Shown piece after piece: positions 58,401 through 64,000 of a DNA stretch of 64,000 bases. The stretch comes from Arctopsyche grandis (taxonomy: Eukaryota > Arthropoda > Insecta > Trichoptera > Hydropsychidae). Every line of letters starts with the position of its first letter. Within the stretch, counting starts at the first letter, position 1. The notes beneath the pieces were generated by a model. That model was not told where the DNA came from and made no database searches. It was given only the letters and a program-made list of their open reading frames with translations. The position numbers and the translations under genes are program-made. The stretch is taken from assembly GCF_051622035.1 (NCBI RefSeq), contig NC_135355.1:28738986-28802985 (forward strand), in the 5' to 3' direction.

Positions 58401-61400
58401 TGAATGGCACAATTTTATATTTTAAAAAATCGTTTTTTCATATTATTACATATTTTTTTCACATTTCATACCTATATATATGTACATACATATAGGTATG
58501 ATTGTGATTGTATGCATATTTACCTCTTATTTCATAACTTCCACATGTTTCTTTACAAATATATAATAACGAAGATTGGAATTAGTGGGTAATAAAAAGT
58601 GATGATTTGTATGGACATAAATGTCACCCTTAGCTTATCCCACTTTTGTAGAAAGGATACCGCGTTATACGCTCGACTGCTACAGCGTTTGGATTGCTTG
58701 CAGTCCCTTTTATTATCGGAACACATTGATTATTTGTTTAATATTTCTAGAATAGTGATGAAGAACTTTTTTCTAGCTAAGAGCCAAACCAAGGAAAAAA
58801 TTGCAAAATTGTAAAGTTTGGGAGCCGCAACATAATAGTTTTGGATTGTACAATTTATTAAAATTTAATATAGATCCTACTCATTTATGAGCCGAAAATC
58901 GTGGAGATGTATGATAATCAATTTTTGAAATTTATGTTTCATACACCCTTATCGGAATACGTATTTATATAATTTCACGTAAACTTTGGTAGACAATGAG
59001 AGCCGCGAGTTTTGATGCAAAGAGCCTCATGCGGCTCCGGAGCCACAGGTTACCGACCACTGTTCTAGAAAGATCAAGTGGCGGAACTTATTAAGTTTGA
59101 ATTTTGTATTTTTAAATATTAAATGTATTAAATAAAGTATTTTTCAATAATTGCGCAATTTATGGAAAAACAAATTATTGGTTATTTTATTTATTATTAT
59201 TTTTTACGTGTATTTTTTAACTTTTATTTATAAACTATTCTTATGATATATTGTATTTTTAAATATAAAATGTATTAAATAGAGTATTTTTCAATAATTG
59301 CGAAATTTGTGGAAAAACGACCTATGTCCCACCTGGTTTTTATTTTTTATTATTTTTTACGTGTATTTTGCAACTTTTATTTTTAAACTATTCTTACTAT
59401 ATATTGTATTTTTAAATATAAAATTTATTAAATTAAGTATTTTTCAATAATTACGGAAGATAAATAGTTTTTTTGCTCTCCTGCACAATTCGTATTTTGT
59501 GACATGTGCTGTTTTTCAAACAAAGTCTTCAATTGGTCACTTTTAATCTCAATATAAAATAGCTGACTAAACAATATATAATATTTCGCATTGCGTTTTA
59601 CATATACGTATAGTTTTAGCTTTAATTTGCATTTGCAAACAAAAATGTGTATAAATTTATTTATTTAATTTATTATTTTAAAATAATAACAACAATAAAA
59701 TGACCAGTGTGACCTGACAGGTTGCCCCAAAGCGTCACACCGGTAAATATTATATATTCAATACATATAAATACATATAAATTTCAATACATATAAATAA
59801 TAAATATATTCAATACATATAAATTTACGGGTCTACCTCACGGGCCGGAATGTGAAATTATGAAAACGCAAATATCGGAAGGCAAAGATCGAAAATCGAA
59901 AGATCTTAAGTCGAAAGATCAAAAAAAAGGGTGCATGGTAAACGGTACATACTCACTTAATTTGCGCGAGCAGGCTACAACAGGAACAAGAGGAACAGGC
60001 TTTGCCTCCCGTATTCTGCGCTCGCACATTAATACGGGAGGAAAAGCCTGTTCCTCTTGTTCCTGTTGTATCCTGCTCGCGAAAATTAAGTGAGTATGTA
60101 CCGTTTACCATGCACCCTTTTTTTATCTTTCGACTTAAAACCTTTGATTTACGATCTTTGCCTTCCGATGTTTGCGTTTTCGGTAATTCCACATTCCGGC
60201 CCATCACGGAGACCAAAATTTACATATGATTTAAATACAAAACGAATTATCAATTAAAAAAAAAAATTTATTTGATTATCAAAATATAATAATTAATATT
60301 CTGTGCGAAATAATAATGCAAAAGAAAAAGCTTTAAAATATTACAAGCAAAATGTATTTTTGGAAAATACCTACTATCGAACAACGAATGAAAATTGATG
60401 ATTTTAAGGATGTCGAAGCAAGTATGGTCTGACAGGGTGCAGTTTTATGATGAAAACACACTGCAAGGCCACCTTGCTCCGCCATCCCTATTATTCAGAA
60501 CGTCTCTGGTTTCCATCGTCGATTAAACATAAATAAATACAACATTACATAAATCAATATTTACCAAGTTGGGCAGCAACGTCTCGTACGAGGCGAGCTT
60601 CTCTCTCCTCGACTGCGTCCGTGTCAAGGGTGAGCCGAGATGCTTCGGCCCGAAGCGACCTGTTCTCGTCCTCCAGTCCTCCGATCCTACGCCGCAAGAG
60701 TTCCATCGACACCGCTCCTCTAACAGTTCCACCTCCATTTTCAGAACTCGAATCATCCACTTCGTTAGTCAATACCTGCAATGTTACACGGTTACAATAT
60801 GCATTCAAAATCCCCATACATATGTACAATTATGAAGAACGCCATGACTAACCTGTATTAGCTCGGTTTTCTTAATGACGAGATGCGAGAGTTGTGTCAA
60901 CTCGTCTTTAGCAGCTCGCAATTCCGCTTCTAGAGACTGAACGTTGGCCTCAAGCTTTGTATTATGTGTTAGAAGTTCCTTGCCAATGCGCGCAGTTAAT
61001 TCGAGGTCCTTTTCTTTCTGTAGATTAATTTTATCAAGAAATTTCAGTACATTACGTAACCAGACATAAAGAAAGTATTTTTATATTCTAAAACTACATT
61101 TTGTGTAACAACTACAAATGCATATCACCAGGTCACACCGGGTAACTTGCGGGCAATTCTGTGAGTGACTTTGTTGCCCAAGCGTGGTTGCTCGTAGTCA
61201 CTCTTGATCACCCAATTCGGGCAATCAGAAGTGACCAAGAATCCGCTCAATATGTAACGATGCAGCCACATGTGCTAATAGTTTCTTCACTGTAGAAATT
61301 TCAATATGGGACGATACAGTCACAATTGTTCATAGTTTTTCACTATAGTCACCTATGATCGCCAGCAACAAAATCACCAAGTATGGCATCCTTCAATACA

Positions 61401-63561
61401 ACGCTATACATTATGAGGGATCGCAACGGTTGTTTAGGTAATAAAATCATCGACCTGAACCATCGCCGGCAACCGATATCAACAGCCTGGTGACTTTACG
61501 ACTTGGGCAACCGATGCATGCTATACAACTGCAATACATTTCAGCTGCATGTGCAACACAGGGACCCCGGTGGCTGGGCTCAAAATCGATTAGTTTTCAA
61601 AGATTTCAAATTTGGTATCAAAGCGACTAAGGGCGAAAACACACTGAGTGGTATGGGATGTCACGCCTTGGCTCCCCGCTGTGACCGTTAACAGTGGGGG
61701 TTCCCCAAACCAAATTCGAGTGTATTTGCAGAGTGTATACGTTTGGGAAGTCGCATGTGTATGCATATCCATATACAACCGAGATTTCGCGCATTTTTCT
61801 CCCCATTCGCCCATATGAACTACGAAAAATAGAGCTCCAATTGCATCACCACTTTCTTGAATATAAAAATTGTAAATAAAATATATTAATATAAAAAATG
61901 GGCTGGCAGTCTGTCAATGAATATTTTATTTTCAGTGGTGGCTCGTCTATATGGGCTGCGGGCTGCAGCCTCCCATTATAGTAAATATGCATGATATTTT
62001 TGTCGTTTATATGGGTTGCGGGCTGCAACCCTACTAGTTTAGTATATAAACATGTTACTTTTGTTTGCATTTGATCACCAGTATGATCAACGAGCTACTA
62101 CAGTCCGATTCATCTCTGCAGCCCCCCCCCCCCCCCCCCACTGGCGATTCTCACGAGCCGCCACGGGTTATTTTTATCGACATGTACGTAAGTAAATGCA
62201 TTCATTATCAATTAGTTACAGTCAATATTGAGTGCACTATAGCCCTTTAATAATTTAGAAAGGGGATACTTTTTTTGCGTTTCTACATATTCTATTTTAG
62301 AGACATTTATTATCAATTGGTTACGGTCAATAGCACTGAGCAACAAAAAAAAATTTACCAGAGCGGAGACTAGCCAATCTTTACTAAGTTTGACCCACTG
62401 AATTCGAATATGATAATGATTTTTGTTGTTTGGGTCTCCTTTACGAGATATGAGGGTTTAAAAAAATGCGCAATTTTTACAGTTTTTTGATTTTTGCAGT
62501 CTTTAATTCAAAATCTAGTATTGCTGTGCTCCAAGTGAGTATTGGAATAGTCAGATGTTTTTTCTATTGATTGTGATTTTTTATTGTTTTAAAATACTTA
62601 AAATACTAATTTTATAGCGAATTTTAAAAGTCAAAAATGTATATTTTTTTTACAGATTTTTTTATCTGTGCAATTTTGCATTTGTTTGGTCAGTTTTTTA
62701 TTTCACCACGTTTATAAGGATTGGTTTTCCATCTCCATATTTTTTATTTTTATCTAAATGTACTAACTCGAGCGGTAATTGCTAAGAAAGATTTTCGTTC
62801 AGTTTCCGTGAGCGTACACTAGAAACGTTGGTGCGAGCGAGATGGCAAGTCCGACACTTAAACTTAAAGACCGCAAAAGCCAAAAATCTGTAAAAAGTGC
62901 GCATTTTTTTAAACGCTCATATCTCGTAAAGGAGACCCAAACAACAAAAATCATTATCATATTCGAATTCAGTGGGCCAAACTTAGTAAAGATTGGTTAG
63001 TCTCTGCTCTGGTAACTCAAAAACGTGATTTTTTATTGCTCAGTGTAATAAGTGCACTACAAACCTTTACGAAGAAAACATGTTTGTCCGTTTATTTATG
63101 AATGGCATATGTTGTTTCAAATAAGTATTTAATTCTTAAGCCTACCCGGAAATATAAGTCGATTGTTATTTAGAAACGGGACATCTGTTAATATATTTTT
63201 GTCAATTGTTTATTAATTAAGTTTAAAACTGAATTATTAAACAATAAAACCTTGAAATCTTTATTTCGACAAGTTTCTCCTACATTTCGTCAAATATGGA
63301 ATTCACCGTTATTGATCACTGTCAAGCAAGGATAAAATATCACTGGAAACACTCCAGGGGGTAATTTTTGGGACTGTGTACCATGTACATATATAGGCTG
63401 GGGATGCTGCTTTTTATTTCACATGTTTAAAATTTAAAAAAGTGTGTTTTCGCCCCCAATGAACGGCCAAAAAATTATATTTACCTCCTCTAGAAGCCGT
63501 GTAACTGCTTCTATGTCATTGTAGGTTTTGGTCATTTGGCTCACCCTGTTGCTGCATAGAA
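55477..63561 (-). CDS. milt: Milton / TRAK, kinesin adaptor for mitochondria (3' part)
   Basis: Nine exons are visible: 63561-63485, 61017-60853, 60775-60565, 58025-57895, 57823-57501, 57420-57178, 57103-56961, 56893-56678 and 56591-55477, about 874 residues, in phase. The first visible exon starts in phase with a missing upstream exon, so the N-terminus lies beyond the window. Milton links kinesin-1 to mitochondria through Miro. The HAP1-type coiled coil is clear ([56 protein letters not shown]). Then come [40 protein letters not shown] and [20 protein letters not shown], as in TRAK1. The long last exon has a Gly-Ser repeat and proline-rich low-complexity parts. Introns hold several mobile elements. 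Confidence 0.94.
56325..56412 (-). repeat. 12-bp coding repeat in milton
   Basis: Degenerate 12-bp units encode GSMA/GSVA-type tetrapeptides, about eight in a row, in the last milton exon. Confidence 0.8.
58079..59534. mobile_element. 1.45 kb inverted-end element with internal tandem repeats
   Basis: Ends CAATTGAAGACTTCGTTTG and complement (about 30 bp). Inside are a hairpin around 58271-58312 (ACATATGTCC/GGGACATATGT) and roughly 150-bp tandem units starting near 59103, 59254 and 59406. GAGCCTCATGCGGCTCCGG near 59024 resembles hAT-type sequence, a weak hint. It lies in a milton intron and has no transposase. Confidence 0.55.
59689..59745 (-). mobile_element. LINE tail fragment
   Basis: Inverted relative of the 3' UTR of the LINE at 30280: GACAGGTTGCCCCAAAGCGT, next to an A/T-rich tail. 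Confidence 0.5.
59829..60214. mobile_element. Near-perfect palindromic element in milton
   Basis: Same family as 31515-31913, with arms of about 185 bp starting GGGTCTACCTCACGGGCC. It lies in the intron between 58026 and 60564. Confidence 0.8.
61925..62170. repeat. Poly-G-bearing repeat, copy 2 (inverted)
   Basis: Inverted relative of 26202-26400, with a run of about 18 C at 62121-62139 and GCGGGCTGCAGCC / GCGGGCTGCAACC repeats. It lies in a milton intron. Confidence 0.65.
62335..63046. mobile_element. Long-TIR Tc1/mariner-like element, copy 4 (most complete)
   Basis: Ends CACTGAGCAACAAAAAA and TTTTTATTGCTCAGTG, then TA. The arms of more than 200 bp pair. The centre is unique, without a transposase. 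It lies in a milton intron and serves as the reference copy for the other three. Confidence 0.75.
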
Positions 63562-64000
63562 CTGTAACAATAAAATAAAGAACGTTATTTGAATAATTTT
63601 TTTAAAATAAGATTTTAATAAATTAATTTACACCACACGGTGGCAATAAGATAAAAACAAAATTTGAATTTATTAACTGTTGAAAAATATTGATTGTACA
63701 ACATACTCTACACCTCAGACGCAAAAATCGATCTTCAAGAAAAGCTATGTAGTCAAGTTTTTGTCAAGAAATTAAACACGTCTATTAAATCGATTAAAAA
63801 GCAAATCAGGTTTCACGCAATAGAAACCACATCGATTACATCAATATTTAATAAGTCGATAGATTTTTTTTAACACGCAACCGTTCATAAAGTGTAAATC
63901 GATATACTGAAAAATCAATTTTGGACGAAAATTTAACAAAAGTGCAATATAGGTTTTGCGGAGCAAAATAAAATGGATGAAGTGATATAATAGAGGCGAA
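63562..64000. other. Milton intron, continuing past the window
   Basis: Follows the acceptor upstream of the first visible milton exon. No further exon recognised. Confidence 0.5.

Noticed and set aside
1-64000. CRISPR arrays, operons, ribosome binding sites and bacterial promoters
   Set aside because: The window is spliced eukaryotic DNA; no spaced identical repeats of CRISPR type and no prokaryotic gene were seen.

Overview
The window is nuclear DNA of an animal, almost certainly an insect. The genes have small exons with GT/AG introns. Their closest recognisable relatives are insect proteins: the fly allatostatin C receptor (Drostar), olf186-F (Orai), Pex23 and milton. Non-coding DNA is AT-rich and crowded with inverted-repeat elements and non-LTR retrotransposon pieces. 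I cannot assign an order. All gene names rest on motif and alignment recognition from memory, not on a search.

Layout. 1-6600: a tRNA-derived SINE, then an intronless allatostatin C/somatostatin-type receptor (2760-3968) and small palindromic elements. 6614-10602: a convergent pair, a B3GNTL1-like family 2 glycosyltransferase (+) and coilin (-), with stop codons 131 bp apart and abutting antiparallel poly(A) signals. 10800-12230: dense mobile-element debris. 13171-14741: mitochondrial ribosomal protein mS22 (+). 17195-24656: the calcium channel Orai (-); its 6.5 kb intron carries nested transposons and one unassigned ORF. 24950-26400: an LTR-like repeat split by a LINE 3' end. 27277-37049: VPS35L of the Retriever complex (+), with a 2.9 kb LINE in its inferred first intron. 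39367-50219: TECPR1/Pex23 (-), 18 exons, with a galectin domain in mid-protein. 50468-53765: nested repeats. 55477-63561: the 3' part of milton/TRAK (-), whose first exons lie beyond the window.

There is no operon-like organisation. Several products belong to membrane and organelle biology (VPS35L endosomal recycling, TECPR1 autophagy and lysosome damage, milton mitochondrial transport, mS22 mitochondrial translation, Orai calcium entry). I take their adjacency as chance.

Exon junctions were placed by hand. Reading phase is continuous across every junction of coilin, B3GNTL1-like, mS22, Orai, VPS35L, TECPR1 and the visible part of milton. The most interesting point is the galectin domain in TECPR1, which keeps every sugar-contact residue I can check. 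Next are two near-perfect ~390 bp palindromes in introns of VPS35L and milton, and a small palindromic element inserted in the RNA polymerase III A-box region of a SINE, with an uninterrupted SINE copy elsewhere in the window.
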